From: CAYLPJ01 sp964385465
GTDB taxonomy: Bacteria > Planctomycetota > Phycisphaerae > SM23-33
DNA: 64,000 nt
Direction: 5' to 3'
Assembly (NCBI GenBank): GCA_964385465.1
Contig: CAYLPJ010000010.1
Span: 1-64,000 of the forward strand
Positions 42,954 through 51,303 of the stretch are shown piece after piece. Both the position numbers and the translations under genes were made by a program. The notes beneath the pieces are model-generated. The model saw only the letters and a program-made list of their open reading frames with translations, was not told the origin of the DNA and searched no databases. Numbering within the stretch: the first letter of the stretch is position 1; the number at the start of each line of letters is the position of its first letter.

Positions 42954-45221
42954 TCACCGGCTGCCCAGTCCGGCGGCGTGGTAGAGAATGTTGGTCGCCA
43001 GCCGCTCGGCGGAGTCCGGCGTGTAGCCGACCACGCCGAACGCCGGCGTGCCCAGCAGACCGAACGTGATGTCCTCGGGGCTGTGGATGATCGCCAGCCG
43101 CTCGCCGTCGAGCACCACGCGCAGGTGCGGCCGGGTGCGGTTGTTGCGGCCGAGGGTGAGGGCATAGTCGCGGCGGTAGCGGACGGTCCGCATGTCGTGG
43201 GGGCGGTTGACGTAGAGCGGATGGTCGAGGGCGAGCTCGCCGGTGGTGGCGTCGTCGAGGAGCGGGTAGAGCTGGCGCTGCACGCTGCGGCTGAAGATGG
43301 GCGAGCCGCCGGCGGCGTCGACGAACAGCGTGCCCCCGGCGGCGAGGAAGCGCTTCAGCGCGGCGGTTTCGTCGCCGGTGAGGGTGAACGGGTCCGTGCC
43401 GGTCATGTGGGCGATGCGGCAGGTGTCGGGATCGAGCTTCGTGATGTCGATCGGCCCGGAGACGTCCAGCCGCACGCGCTGCGTGAGGCCCAGGCGGATG
43501 GCGAAGCGTTCCCACGCCAGCGGCTCGGGGTCGCAGTTGCCGGCGTGCTTCAGCCGCGCCACGCGGACGGTCGCCCGCGGCGTGAACGCCCGCGGCGTCG
43601 GCCAGGCCGGCGTGCCGCGCCGGCGGAGCTGCCCGCGGTCGGTGGCGTGAATGTACAGGTTGCCCAGGAGCCGCCAGGTCGGCAGGTGCGTCTGGCGCGG
43701 GCCGAGCTGCATCGCCAGCGAAAGCTCCCGCGGGGCGTGGACGGCCAGCAGGCGCACGCCGTTGGAGACCCCCAGCAGCCACTTTCCCGCGTCGGCCTCG
43801 ACGTGGGCGGAGTACACCGCGTGCCCGGCCGGCAGGCGGATCAGCGGATACTCGGGGAACAGCTTGCGGTAGAGCTTGTCCATGTCGAGGGAGAAATCCC
43901 CGCTGTTGCAGGCGGCCTCGGAGAGGATGGACCCGCCCTGGAGAACGAACGTGCGGATCTTGCCGATCTGCTCGGCGGTCAGCTCGACGGGCCCGGCGCC
44001 GGAGAGGTAGAGGATCGGCGCGTCGTGCCAGTCGGCCAGGGGCGAGTCGGCCCCGACGATCTGCCAGCTCACGGGCTTCTCGAAGGTCGTGGTCACCCAG
44101 CGGGCGTAGTTGGCGGCGTCGCGCGGGCGGGGGTTCCATCGCCCGGTGTAGCGCAGCTTGTTGAGCAGTACGGGGTGGCGCCCGCGGGCGAGGAACATCA
44201 TCGCGAACGCGGTGGAGGAGACGGGGTCGGCATAGCCCCAGCTCCCGCCGGCGTGCTGGGTGGCGGTGAGGGCGTCGCGCCCGGCGGCGTACCAGTCGCT
44301 CTCGCCGAGGTACTTGTGCCCGCTGGCCAGGCCCACGCGGGCGACGGCGAACAGCCAGTAGTACTGCCACTCCACCCCCTTGCCGGGGTTCTCGTCGGCG
44401 CGGAACCGCTTGCCCAGCCAGTCGAGGGCCTTGGCGATGGGCTCGTTCTCGCCCGGGGCAAGGCAGCGGATGAACTGCTCGGCGTGAAGGTTGTCGAAGC
44501 ACACGTAGAGGCTCGCCAGGCCCGCCGCGGTCATCGAGCCGTACGGCTTCGTCCGCATCGTGGCCGGGTCGATGCGGTAGCCCCAGCCCCCGTCGTACTG
44601 CTGCTGGTCGAGCCAGTACCGCTCGGCCCGCCGCCAGTAGGTCAGGGGCACCTCGACGCCGCGCCGCGCCCCGGCCCAGATGCCCAGCAGGGCGAGCTGG
44701 GCGTTGGAGTTGTCCTGCGTCTCGCTGGCCATGCCGCCGCTGGAGGTGTAGGTGTACCCGCCGGAGGCGTTGGCGGCCTCGATCAGCCACTCGACATCCT
44801 TCCGCAGGCGCCCCCGCGTTCGCGCGCCCGGCAGGAGGGACCCGGCGCAGGCCCGCAGCGCCACGGCGTAGGTCCCGTGGAGCTTCGCGCCGTCCAGCCA
44901 GGCCATCGCGCGGGCCAGCGGCTCGCTCTGGCGGGGGCGAACGCCCGCGGTCAGCAGCGCCCACGCGCACAGGGCCGTCCTGCCGCCGAAACGGGGGTTT
45001 GCCGCCGGGTACTCGCCCTCGCACCGGCCGTCCTCGCCGATGCGGGCCAGCAGGTACTTCCGCGCCGCGGCGATCGCACGGTCCACGCGCTCGCCCGGCG
45101 CCGAGGGCGCATCGCCCGCCGCGGCGGCCGCCGTGGCCGAGAAGGCCATCGCGGCCGCGGCGAGGATCGTCGCCGACCGCGTCGCCGCCCGGCAGGTCGT
45201 CCTGTGCTTCCGCCGGGTCAC
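42954..45221 (-). CDS. DUF4159 protein with prenyltransferase/squalene-oxidase-type repeats
   Basis: This 755-residue protein has a signal peptide (about 10-37). Alpha-alpha barrel-like repeats follow, each with a GG-Y or QDNSN-type turn (GRTALCAWALL, GGYTYTSSGG, YDGGWGYRI, GGSWGYADP). The C-terminal ~250 residues contain two DUF4159-type segments (LRTFVLQGGSILSEAACNSGDF and AGGTLFVDAAGGSPIFSRSVQRQLYP). The combination is common in planctomycetes, but its function is unknown. The start GTG at 45221 overlaps the sppA stop (GTGA), pointing to coupled translation. An alternative GTG at 45233 lacks a ribosome binding site. It faces the large propeller gene with 10 bases between the stops. Confidence 0.72.
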   Translation of the reverse strand: MTRRKHRTTCRAATRSATILAAAAMAFSATAAAAAGDAPSAPGERVDRAIAAARKYLLARIGEDGRCEGEYPAANPRFGGRTALCAWALLTAGVRPRQSEPLARAMAWLDGAKLHGTYAVALRACAGSLLPGARTRGRLRKDVEWLIEAANASGGYTYTSSGGMASETQDNSNAQLALLGIWAGARRGVEVPLTYWRRAERYWLDQQQYDGGWGYRIDPATMRTKPYGSMTAAGLASLYVCFDNLHAEQFIRCLAPGENEPIAKALDWLGKRFRADENPGKGVEWQYYWLFAVARVGLASGHKYLGESDWYAAGRDALTATQHAGGSWGYADPVSSTAFAMMFLARGRHPVLLNKLRYTGRWNPRPRDAANYARWVTTTFEKPVSWQIVGADSPLADWHDAPILYLSGAGPVELTAEQIGKIRTFVLQGGSILSEAACNSGDFSLDMDKLYRKLFPEYPLIRLPAGHAVYSAHVEADAGKWLLGVSNGVRLLAVHAPRELSLAMQLGPRQTHLPTWRLLGNLYIHATDRGQLRRRGTPAWPTPRAFTPRATVRVARLKHAGNCDPEPLAWERFAIRLGLTQRVRLDVSGPIDITKLDPDTCRIAHMTGTDPFTLTGDETAALKRFLAAGGTLFVDAAGGSPIFSRSVQRQLYPLLDDATTGELALDHPLYVNRPHDMRTVRYRRDYALTLGRNNRTRPHLRVVLDGERLAIIHSPEDITFGLLGTPAFGVVGYTPDSAERLATNILYHAAGLGSR

Positions 45222-46348
45222 TCCGCCTTCCACAGCATCATGAACCGCGGCGTCTGGAGGCGGTCCAGCAGGCTGGCGTCGAGCTTGAGCTCGGGGCCGG
45301 ACCGCGCCTGCATGAACTGCTCCATGAAGGACCGTTTCGGGCGGTACTGGACGACGCGGCGGTCGCTGAGCCCGGCGAGGGCGGCTGCGCGGTCGATGGC
45401 GTCGCTCTGGTAGCCGATGGCGTCGATCAGGCCGAAGTCGCGGGCCTCGTCGGCGAGGTAGATCTTGCCGTTCAGCGGCGCGGTCTCGGTATGCTTCTCA
45501 GGTCGGCCGGCCTCGGTGCGGGCGGGGATGGTGTAGGTGACCTGCCTGGGCTTGAGGCGGTTGCCTCGCCCGGCGCGGACGACCTCCTCGAACCGCGCCT
45601 GCATCTTGTCCAGCAGCCCGCGGTAGTGCTCGATCTGGTAGTCGTGCGGGAGGCGAAGCATGCTCGCCTCGTCCTTCCAGCCCTCGGCGTGGGTGGACTT
45701 GATGATCACCGGCTCGGCGCCGAGCTTGTCCAGCGTGCCCTTCAGCACGATCCAGCCGGCGATCACGCCGATGCTGCCGGTGACCGTCGTCGTCTCGGCG
45801 ACGATCTCGTCGGCCGGGGCGGAAATGTAGTACCCGCCGCTGGCGGCGACCGAGCCCATGGAGACCACCACGCGCTTGCCCGCGGCCTTGAGCTGGCGGA
45901 CCATCTGGCAGATCTGGTCGGAGCTTGTCACCCCGCCGCCGGGGCTGTCGACGCGGAGGACCACCGCCTTGACGTCCCCGTCGTTGACGACGCTGTTGCG
46001 GAAGGCGCGGAAGTTGGCGGCGGCCTTGCCGTCGATCACGCCCTGGACGGCGTACAGGGCGACGACTTCCGAGCCGCTGCCCGATTCCAGCACGCGGGTG
46101 CTCATCCTGTCGCCGGCCGCGCTGAACCCGCCGTCGAAGCCGGCCAGAAGCACGTAGTTCGTCACCAGCGACGCCACCAGCACCAGCAGCGCAAGGACCA
46201 GGAAGACGATCTTCCAGCCGCCGCCTCGCTTGCGCCTGCCGGTCTGGGGCATCGGCTGGCGGCCTTGCGGGGGGGGAGCGGCGTAGGGATGCGTCCCGGC
46301 CGGCTGAAGCGTCGGGGCCGGGCCGGAATACGATGTCGGGTCGCTCAT
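45218..46348 (-). CDS. sppA: signal peptide peptidase, S49 family
   Basis: SppA degrades signal peptides after release and sits in the membrane with its active site outside. The 376-residue protein has a proline-rich cytosolic N-terminus, a membrane helix (about 45-68) and an S49 domain. S170 in VAASGGYY is the nucleophile; K208 in LDKLG is the likely general base, by analogy with the small Bacillus-type SppA. VLRVDSPGG is the conserved glycine loop. The single-domain form is one of the short SppA proteins. AGGGAG is before the ATG. Its stop overlaps the DUF4159 start. Confidence 0.87.
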   Translation of the reverse strand: MSDPTSYSGPAPTLQPAGTHPYAAPPPQGRQPMPQTGRRKRGGGWKIVFLVLALLVLVASLVTNYVLLAGFDGGFSAAGDRMSTRVLESGSGSEVVALYAVQGVIDGKAAANFRAFRNSVVNDGDVKAVVLRVDSPGGGVTSSDQICQMVRQLKAAGKRVVVSMGSVAASGGYYISAPADEIVAETTTVTGSIGVIAGWIVLKGTLDKLGAEPVIIKSTHAEGWKDEASMLRLPHDYQIEHYRGLLDKMQARFEEVVRAGRGNRLKPRQVTYTIPARTEAGRPEKHTETAPLNGKIYLADEARDFGLIDAIGYQSDAIDRAAALAGLSDRRVVQYRPKRSFMEQFMQARSGPELKLDASLLDRLQTPRFMMLWKAE

Positions 46349-46421
46349 GGGAATCTCCCTTTGTTTCACACGTAGTGTAACGTCCCCGCCGCCCCCGTTG
46401 CCCCACCTTTCTGTCCGCACA

Positions 46422-46482
46422 CCCCCGCGGGCAGCGCGCCCCCGCGGGCGGCGCCCCCGCGGGGCGAACGGCCGCGGGGGGG
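46422..46482. repeat. short GC-rich tandem/inverted repeats between sppA and a TPR gene
   Basis: CCCCCGCGGG occurs three times (46422, 46439 and 46454) with spacings of 17 and 15 bases; a fourth, inverted copy begins near 46472. All of it is in the 181-base gap between the TPR gene stop and the sppA start. It could form a strong hairpin for the TPR gene transcript, but no T tract follows. It may also be a slip-prone sequence. Confidence 0.4.
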
Positions 46483-46529
46483 CTCGCGCACGTCTGGCCC
46501 CGGCAATACACTCCCCCCCCGCGCCGTGC

Positions 46530-47642
46530 CTACAGGTTCTTCAGGATGTCAATCAGCGTGTCCTTCAGGTCGTCGCCTTCCTTCTTCTGGACGGTGTACT
46601 GCGGCAGATGCCCCGGCGTCCAGGATACCGTGCCGGCCCGGTCGGCGGGGTAGTTCGTGTAGCCCTCCACCCGCACGTCGTGGCCCTGGCGCTTCCGCTT
46701 GCGGTAGTGGGCCAGCAGGGCGTCTTCCAGCGTTGCCTCCACGGCGGCGTCCTTCAGCCCGGCCGCCATGTTGACGATCACCTCGTACCGGTCGTTCCGT
46801 TCCAGGTAGCCCTCCTTGAGCACGGTGTACTTCTTGACGTTCGCCATCGCGTGGCGGCGCTTCAGCACGGTCTGGCCCTTGTCCAGGGCGTCGAGGCGGT
46901 CGGAGGCCTGGCCGGCCGCGTCGGTATTGGGGTACTGGCGGACCACCTGCTGGTATGCCTGGCGAACCTGCGGCGCCCCGCCGTGCACTTCCTCCAGGGC
47001 CACCGCGCGCTGGTAGGCCGCATCCGACGCCAACGGGCTGCGCGGGTGATTCTGAAGCAGGCGCTGGAAGGCCTTCTCGGCCTCGGCCGGGTTGTCGAGG
47101 TCCTGGAGGTAGACCTTCCCCATCGCCAGCAGGGCGGCGTCGGCGAGGGCGGACTTGGAGTACTTCTGCCCGATCAGGTCGTATTGGGAGACGGCCTCGT
47201 TCGGGTCGCCTCGCTCGTCGGCGAGGGACCCGGCCATCAGCAGGTGGAGCGGCCGGCCGTCGTAATCGTCGTTGGCCTTGATGAAGCTCAGCAGGCCGGC
47301 GGCCTTGTCGGCCGCGGGGGTGCCCGGGTGCTCGGCGACCAGTTCGTTCAGCAGCCGCCTGGCCGAGGCGCTGTTGTCCACGTAGCCGATGTAGAGCTTT
47401 GCGGCCGTGCGGGCGGCCGAGCCCGCCCGGGGATGGTCGGGGTGGTGGAACAGGAACCTCCGGTACTCCAGGAGCGCGTAGGCCTCCTCGCCGTCGGCGT
47501 GGAGCTTGTCGGCGAAGGCGATCTGGCGGTCGGCAAGCCTCTCCCGGACGTTGCGGTGGGGGGGCGCGGCGGTCTGGGCGGCGGCTGCGGCGGCCAACAT
47601 CCCCGCGGCGGCGAGGGTGACAACGGAAAGGCGAGTTTTCAT
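46530..47642 (-). CDS. secreted TPR-repeat protein
   Basis: The 370-residue protein has a signal peptide (about 1-22, ending AAA-QT). The mature part is made of TPR helices: GEEAYALLEYRRFLFHHPDHP, ANPAEAEKAFQRLLQNHP and ARQAYQQVVRQYPNTDAAGQA. The last ~100 residues are less repetitive, with LERNDRYEVIVNMAAGLKDAAVEATLEDALLAHYRKRKRQGHDV and QYTVQKKEGDDLKDTLIDILKNL. It resembles BamD-type or other lipoprotein-like scaffolds without a lipobox. AGGAG is found before the ATG. Function is unknown; a role in the envelope is likely. Confidence 0.72.
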   Translation of the reverse strand: MKTRLSVVTLAAAGMLAAAAAAQTAAPPHRNVRERLADRQIAFADKLHADGEEAYALLEYRRFLFHHPDHPRAGSAARTAAKLYIGYVDNSASARRLLNELVAEHPGTPAADKAAGLLSFIKANDDYDGRPLHLLMAGSLADERGDPNEAVSQYDLIGQKYSKSALADAALLAMGKVYLQDLDNPAEAEKAFQRLLQNHPRSPLASDAAYQRAVALEEVHGGAPQVRQAYQQVVRQYPNTDAAGQASDRLDALDKGQTVLKRRHAMANVKKYTVLKEGYLERNDRYEVIVNMAAGLKDAAVEATLEDALLAHYRKRKRQGHDVRVEGYTNYPADRAGTVSWTPGHLPQYTVQKKEGDDLKDTLIDILKNL

Positions 47643-47680
47643 GGCGTTCTCCTGGAAACGATCGGGTTCGGTCCAAGGCC

Positions 47681-47709
47681 ATTGTACGCGCCGGCCGCGC
47701 CGGCGTCCC
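47681..47709 (-). promoter_or_regulatory. putative promoter of the TPR gene
   Basis: On the minus strand GGGACG (47704-47709) and TACAAT (47681-47686) are 17 bases apart. The -10 box matches five of six bases; the -35 box is weak. A palindromic GC stretch lies between them. It is divergent from metG. Confidence 0.4.
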
Positions 47710-47755
47710 CTGTCGGAAGCGGCAACCCGTCTGCCTTTTCGGTTCAGGTCGCACC

Positions 47756-47784
47756 TTGATTTGCGGCGTGGCGGGCGCCATGCT
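47756..47784 (+). promoter_or_regulatory. putative promoter of metG
   Basis: TTGATT (47756-47761) and CATGCT (47779-47784) are spaced 17 bases, 30 bases ahead of the metG ATG. The -10 box is only moderately like the consensus. AAAGGAC precedes the start codon. Confidence 0.35.
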
Positions 47785-47813
47785 AAAAGCTTTCCACGCG
47801 AACAAAGGACGCC

Positions 47814-49367
47814 ATGACCCAACGGTACTACGTCACTACGCCGATCTACTACGTCAACGACGTGCCGCACATCGGGCATTCGTACACCACGATTGCCGCG
47901 GACGTGCTGGCTCGCTACCACCGCGCCGCGGGCATGGACGTTCACTTCCTGACCGGCACGGACGAGCACGGCATCAAGATCGTCAAGGCCGCCGGGGAGA
48001 AGGGCACCACGCCGCGCGATCTCGCCGACGACGTGGTCGTGCATTTCCAGAGGCTGTGGGAGGACCTGAACATCTCCCACGACGATTTCATCCGCACCAG
48101 CGAGCCGCGTCACGAGAAGCGTGTCCAGACCTTCGTCGAGCGCCTCGTCGCCGCCGACGAGATCTACCTCGGCAAGTACGAGGGCTGGTACGACGAGGGC
48201 CAGGAGGAGTTCGTCACCGAGTCGGCCGCGAGGGAAAACGACTACACCAGCGCGATCAGCGGCAAGCCGCTGGTGCGTTACGGCGAGCCGAGCTACTTCT
48301 TCCGCCTGGGCAAGTGGGTGCCGAAGCTGCTGGAGCACATCCGGGAGAACCCGGGGTTCATCCAGCCGGACGCCCGCCGCAACGAGGTGGTCACCAAGCT
48401 CAGCGCGGGCGTCGAGGACCTGAGCATCTCCCGCCAGCAGGAGAAGCTGGGGCACTGGGGCGTGGCGATGCCCAACGACCCGACGCACTCGGTCTACGTC
48501 TGGATCGACGCGCTGAGCAACTACGTCACGGCCCTGGGCATCCCCGAGATCGGCGACGACCACGACGGCGAGGCGGCGCGGTTCTGGCCTGCCGACGTGC
48601 ACCTGATCGGCAAGGACATCCTCTGGTTCCACGCGGTCTACTGGCCTTGCATGCTCATGGCCCTGGACATGCCGCTGCCCAAGTGCGTCTTCGCCCACGG
48701 CTGGTGGACGTCGGAAGGCAAGAAGATGTCCAAGAGCCTGGGCAACTTCGTCTCGCGCGAGCAGATCGCCGAGATCTGCGAGGAATACTCCCGCGACGTC
48801 TACCGCTACTTCCTGCTGCGGGCGGTGTCCTTCGGCGCCGACGGGGACTTCTCCCGCGACGCCCTTCAGCGACGCTACAACACCGAGCTGGCCAACGGCG
48901 TGGGCAACCTGCTCAGCCGGACGGCGAACATGATCGGCAAGTACTTCGACGCCGCCGTGCCCGCCGAGGCCGAGGAGGTTCCCGAGGCCGAGGCCGTCCG
49001 CGATGCCGGGCGGGCGCTGGTCGAGGCCGCCCCGTCGGCCATGGGCAACTGCGCGTTCCAGACCTACCTCGACGCCGCGCTGGCCGTGGTCGACGCGACG
49101 AACCGGTTCATCGACGAGACCGAGCCCTTCCGCCTGGCCAAGGACCCCGACCAACGGGGGCGGCTGGCGACGATCCTCTACACGTGCGCCGAGGCCGTCC
49201 GGCTCGTGCTGGTCGCCCTGGCGCCGGTGATGCCCGAGACCGCCCGGGAAGGCCTGGGAATGCTCGGCGGGGAGGCCGACGACTCCCCGGCCGCATGGCG
49301 CTGGGGCGCATTGACCGCCGGCACGCCGACGACCAAGGGCGCGCCGCTGTTCCCGCGAAAGCAATGA
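47814..49367 (+). CDS. metG: methionyl-tRNA synthetase
   Basis: MetG charges tRNA-Met, a class I synthetase. The 517-residue product has HIGH at 19-22 and KMSKS at 304-308, with the connective domain between them. The zinc knuckle of the MetRS1 type is absent: no Cys pairs appear in the region after the YEGWYDEGQEEF segment. The C-terminal tRNA-binding (Trbp111-like) domain is also missing, giving the short form. The ATG follows AAAGGACGCC. Its stop overlaps the next gene's start (ATGA), linking it to the Minf_1886 gene. Confidence 0.96.
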   Translation: MTQRYYVTTPIYYVNDVPHIGHSYTTIAADVLARYHRAAGMDVHFLTGTDEHGIKIVKAAGEKGTTPRDLADDVVVHFQRLWEDLNISHDDFIRTSEPRHEKRVQTFVERLVAADEIYLGKYEGWYDEGQEEFVTESAARENDYTSAISGKPLVRYGEPSYFFRLGKWVPKLLEHIRENPGFIQPDARRNEVVTKLSAGVEDLSISRQQEKLGHWGVAMPNDPTHSVYVWIDALSNYVTALGIPEIGDDHDGEAARFWPADVHLIGKDILWFHAVYWPCMLMALDMPLPKCVFAHGWWTSEGKKMSKSLGNFVSREQIAEICEEYSRDVYRYFLLRAVSFGADGDFSRDALQRRYNTELANGVGNLLSRTANMIGKYFDAAVPAEAEEVPEAEAVRDAGRALVEAAPSAMGNCAFQTYLDAALAVVDATNRFIDETEPFRLAKDPDQRGRLATILYTCAEAVRLVLVALAPVMPETAREGLGMLGGEADDSPAAWRWGALTAGTPTTKGAPLFPRKQ

Positions 49368-49759
49368 ACGAAGGCGACCAGAGCAAATCGATGGAGCAGG
49401 TCATCGCCGAGGACGGGCGGTACCCCCTGGAGGCCTACGGCTTTCTGCACGAGGGGCTCAACAAGGCGGTGCAGTCGGTCTACGGGGACCGCGGGGGGGG
49501 CGGCCAGCACCACGTGACCGGCCGGGAGCTCTGCGAAGGCCTTCGCGACCTGGCGACCGAGCGGTGGGGGATGCTGGCGCGGACGGTCCTGGCGCGTTGG
49601 AACATCCGCCGCACGATCGATTTCGGCAACATGGTCTACACCCTCATCGAGCACAACTTCATGCGGAAGACCGACGAGGACAGCCTCGAGGACTTCCGCG
49701 ACGTCTTCGATTTCGACGAAGCCTTCGGCGAGTACCACGCGTTCGAGTTGAAAGAATGA
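49364..49759 (+). CDS. Minf_1886 family conserved protein
   Basis: This 131-residue protein belongs to a family found in Planctomycetes, Verrucomicrobia and relatives. Its typical segment is DGRYPLEAYGFLHEGLNKAV..., then HHVTGRELCEGLRDLATERWGMLARTVLARWNI and the FGNMVYTLIEHNFMRKTDEDSLEDFRDVFDFDEAF core. Function is not known. The ATG overlaps the metG stop (ATGA), so the two are translated together; a second ATG at 49391 is possible. The following small membrane gene also overlaps by ATGA. The coupling with metG suggests a role linked to translation, but this is inferred. Confidence 0.87.
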   Translation: MNEGDQSKSMEQVIAEDGRYPLEAYGFLHEGLNKAVQSVYGDRGGGGQHHVTGRELCEGLRDLATERWGMLARTVLARWNIRRTIDFGNMVYTLIEHNFMRKTDEDSLEDFRDVFDFDEAFGEYHAFELKE

Positions 49760-49956
49760 GTCCCAAGCGAAGCGCCGCTGAGTCTGCCGAGACGAAGGAC
49801 AACGCGCCCGATCCGCCGCCGGCGCCCGTGAACGTCGTCGACGGCGTGCCCGACCGCAGCCCGCGCCGGGCGGTGTGGAAGCTGCTGGCGCTGCTGGGGG
49901 CCTTCGTCGCCTGGCTGGCCGTGCTGGTCTACGTCGCCGCCGCCGGCAGGCCCTGA
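49756..49956 (+). CDS. small single-pass membrane protein
   Basis: The 66-residue product has a polar N-terminus with a Pro-rich stretch and a hydrophobic helix (VWKLLALLGAFVAWLAVLVYVAAAG, about 40-64). It should be anchored with the N-terminus in the cytosol. It is not assignable to a family. The start overlaps the Minf_1886 stop (ATGA), so it is the third gene in a coupled metG trio. Without the overlap I would doubt it. Confidence 0.6.
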   Translation: MSPKRSAAESAETKDNAPDPPPAPVNVVDGVPDRSPRRAVWKLLALLGAFVAWLAVLVYVAAAGRP

Positions 49957-50041
49957 CCGGCCGGCGGCAGCCGTCCAGGCGCGACGAGGGCAAGGCGCTC
50001 GCGGTGAAACGGAGTTCCGCAGCATCGGTACCACGGAAGGG

Positions 50042-51013
50042 ATGCCCATGCCCCTCAACACCAGCAAATCGAGCCTGCCCGTCGCCCTTCTCGCCGTCCT
50101 GTCGGCCGCCCTGGCCGGCTGTGAGCAACAGACGATCGCCACGCCCGCCCCGGACGTGGGCGCCGCCCGGCGGCTGAGCCTCCGCCAGGCCGCCAGCCGC
50201 CTGGAGATGCGGGTCCACCACGCCGGCCGAGCCAGTGCGACGCTCCGCGACGGGACCAACACGGTGGTGCTCTATCCCGATCCCGGCGGGGAGGTGTACG
50301 TCAACGGCCGGGCCGTGCCCGCCACGTCCGGCGTCCGCGCCGAGGGCAGCACGCTGACGGTGCCGCTCCCGCTGATCGCCCGCATCTGCCCGCACCTGCG
50401 GACCCCGCCGCCGTCGGCGCCGGCGCCGGTGCGCACGCCCCGCCGCGTCTGCAAGCCCCGGCCGACCGCGCCGGCGGGAACGGTCGTGATCGATCCCGGC
50501 CACGGGGGCAAGGACCCCGGGGCGACCAGCATTCGCGGGACCTACGAGAAGCACATCGTCCTGGCCGTCAGCAAGCTGCTCCGCCGCGAGCTGGAGCGGC
50601 GGAACATCGACGCCCACCTGACCCGTAGCGGCGACCGTTTCCTGGAGCTCGAGCAGCGCCCCGAGGTGGCCCGGCGGCTCGACGCGGACCTGTTCGTCAG
50701 CGTCCACGCCGACTCCTTCAAGCGGCGGGCCGCCCGCGGGTTCACCGTCTTCGTCGAGCGCCAGCCCGACGCCGGCTCGCTGATGGTCGCCAACCGCCTG
50801 GTCAAACGGCTGGCCGAGACCGGCACGACCAGCCGCGGGGTGCGCCGCGCCGACTACCGCGTGCTGGTCCATGCCGACTGCCCGGCCGCCCTGATCGAGT
50901 TGGGCTTCCTCTCCAACCGGGCCGAGGCCGCGCTGCTGGAGAAGGCCAGCCACCAGCGGCGCCTCGCCCGCGCCCTCGCCGCCGGCATCGTGGACTACCT
51001 CCAGGCGAAGTAG
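50042..51013 (+). CDS. N-acetylmuramoyl-L-alanine amidase (Amidase_3), lipoprotein
   Basis: The 323-residue zinc amidase cleaves the amide between MurNAc and L-Ala in peptidoglycan. It has a lipobox (LSAALAGC, Cys near residue 27) and a proline-rich linker. The Amidase_3 domain has H154 (DPGHGG), E169 (TYEK), H222 (SVHADS) and E286 (LIELGF), the complete zinc/catalytic set. The ~100 residues before the linker might be an AMIN-like beta domain. Alternate start: MPMP has a second ATG two codons on. It should sit on the outer side of the inner membrane or in the outer envelope. Confidence 0.87.
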   Translation: MPMPLNTSKSSLPVALLAVLSAALAGCEQQTIATPAPDVGAARRLSLRQAASRLEMRVHHAGRASATLRDGTNTVVLYPDPGGEVYVNGRAVPATSGVRAEGSTLTVPLPLIARICPHLRTPPPSAPAPVRTPRRVCKPRPTAPAGTVVIDPGHGGKDPGATSIRGTYEKHIVLAVSKLLRRELERRNIDAHLTRSGDRFLELEQRPEVARRLDADLFVSVHADSFKRRAARGFTVFVERQPDAGSLMVANRLVKRLAETGTTSRGVRRADYRVLVHADCPAALIELGFLSNRAEAALLEKASHQRRLARALAAGIVDYLQAK

Positions 51014-51098
51014 CGGAACCGCGACAGCCGCCGCGGGGCGCTTTTGCCCGCCCTCCATCCGAATCGTAGCTTGCCAGCGATCCGGAGGAGGACGGGAC

Positions 51099-51287
51099 AT
51101 GGTCTACAGGATACGCTATCGAAAGCAGAACGCCCCCGACGAGGGCGAGACCGTCGTCGAAGCCAACAGCCCCGCAGAAGCCGTCGTCAAGTTCCGGCAC
51201 GCCTGGGAGGGCAACGCCGCCAGCGTCAAGTCCGACGTGGTCACCAGCGTCCAGCCGGACGAGGCCGTGGCCGGCTTCCGGCCGTAG
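51099..51287 (+). CDS. small conserved protein, function unknown
   Basis: This 62-residue protein starts MVYRIRYRKQNAPDEGET and has VVEANSPAEAVVKFRHAWEG, which I think is a compact alpha/beta domain with a two-layer fold. A strong GGAGGAGG box is ahead of the ATG, so the start is firm. No TM or signal peptide. A ribosome or RNA role cannot be shown. A weak TTGCCC-N17-TAGCTT element lies just upstream. Convergent with ribD (16 bases between the stops). Confidence 0.6.
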   Translation: MVYRIRYRKQNAPDEGETVVEANSPAEAVVKFRHAWEGNAASVKSDVVTSVQPDEAVAGFRP

Positions 51288-51303
51288 AAGCCCGACGGGG
51301 CCC

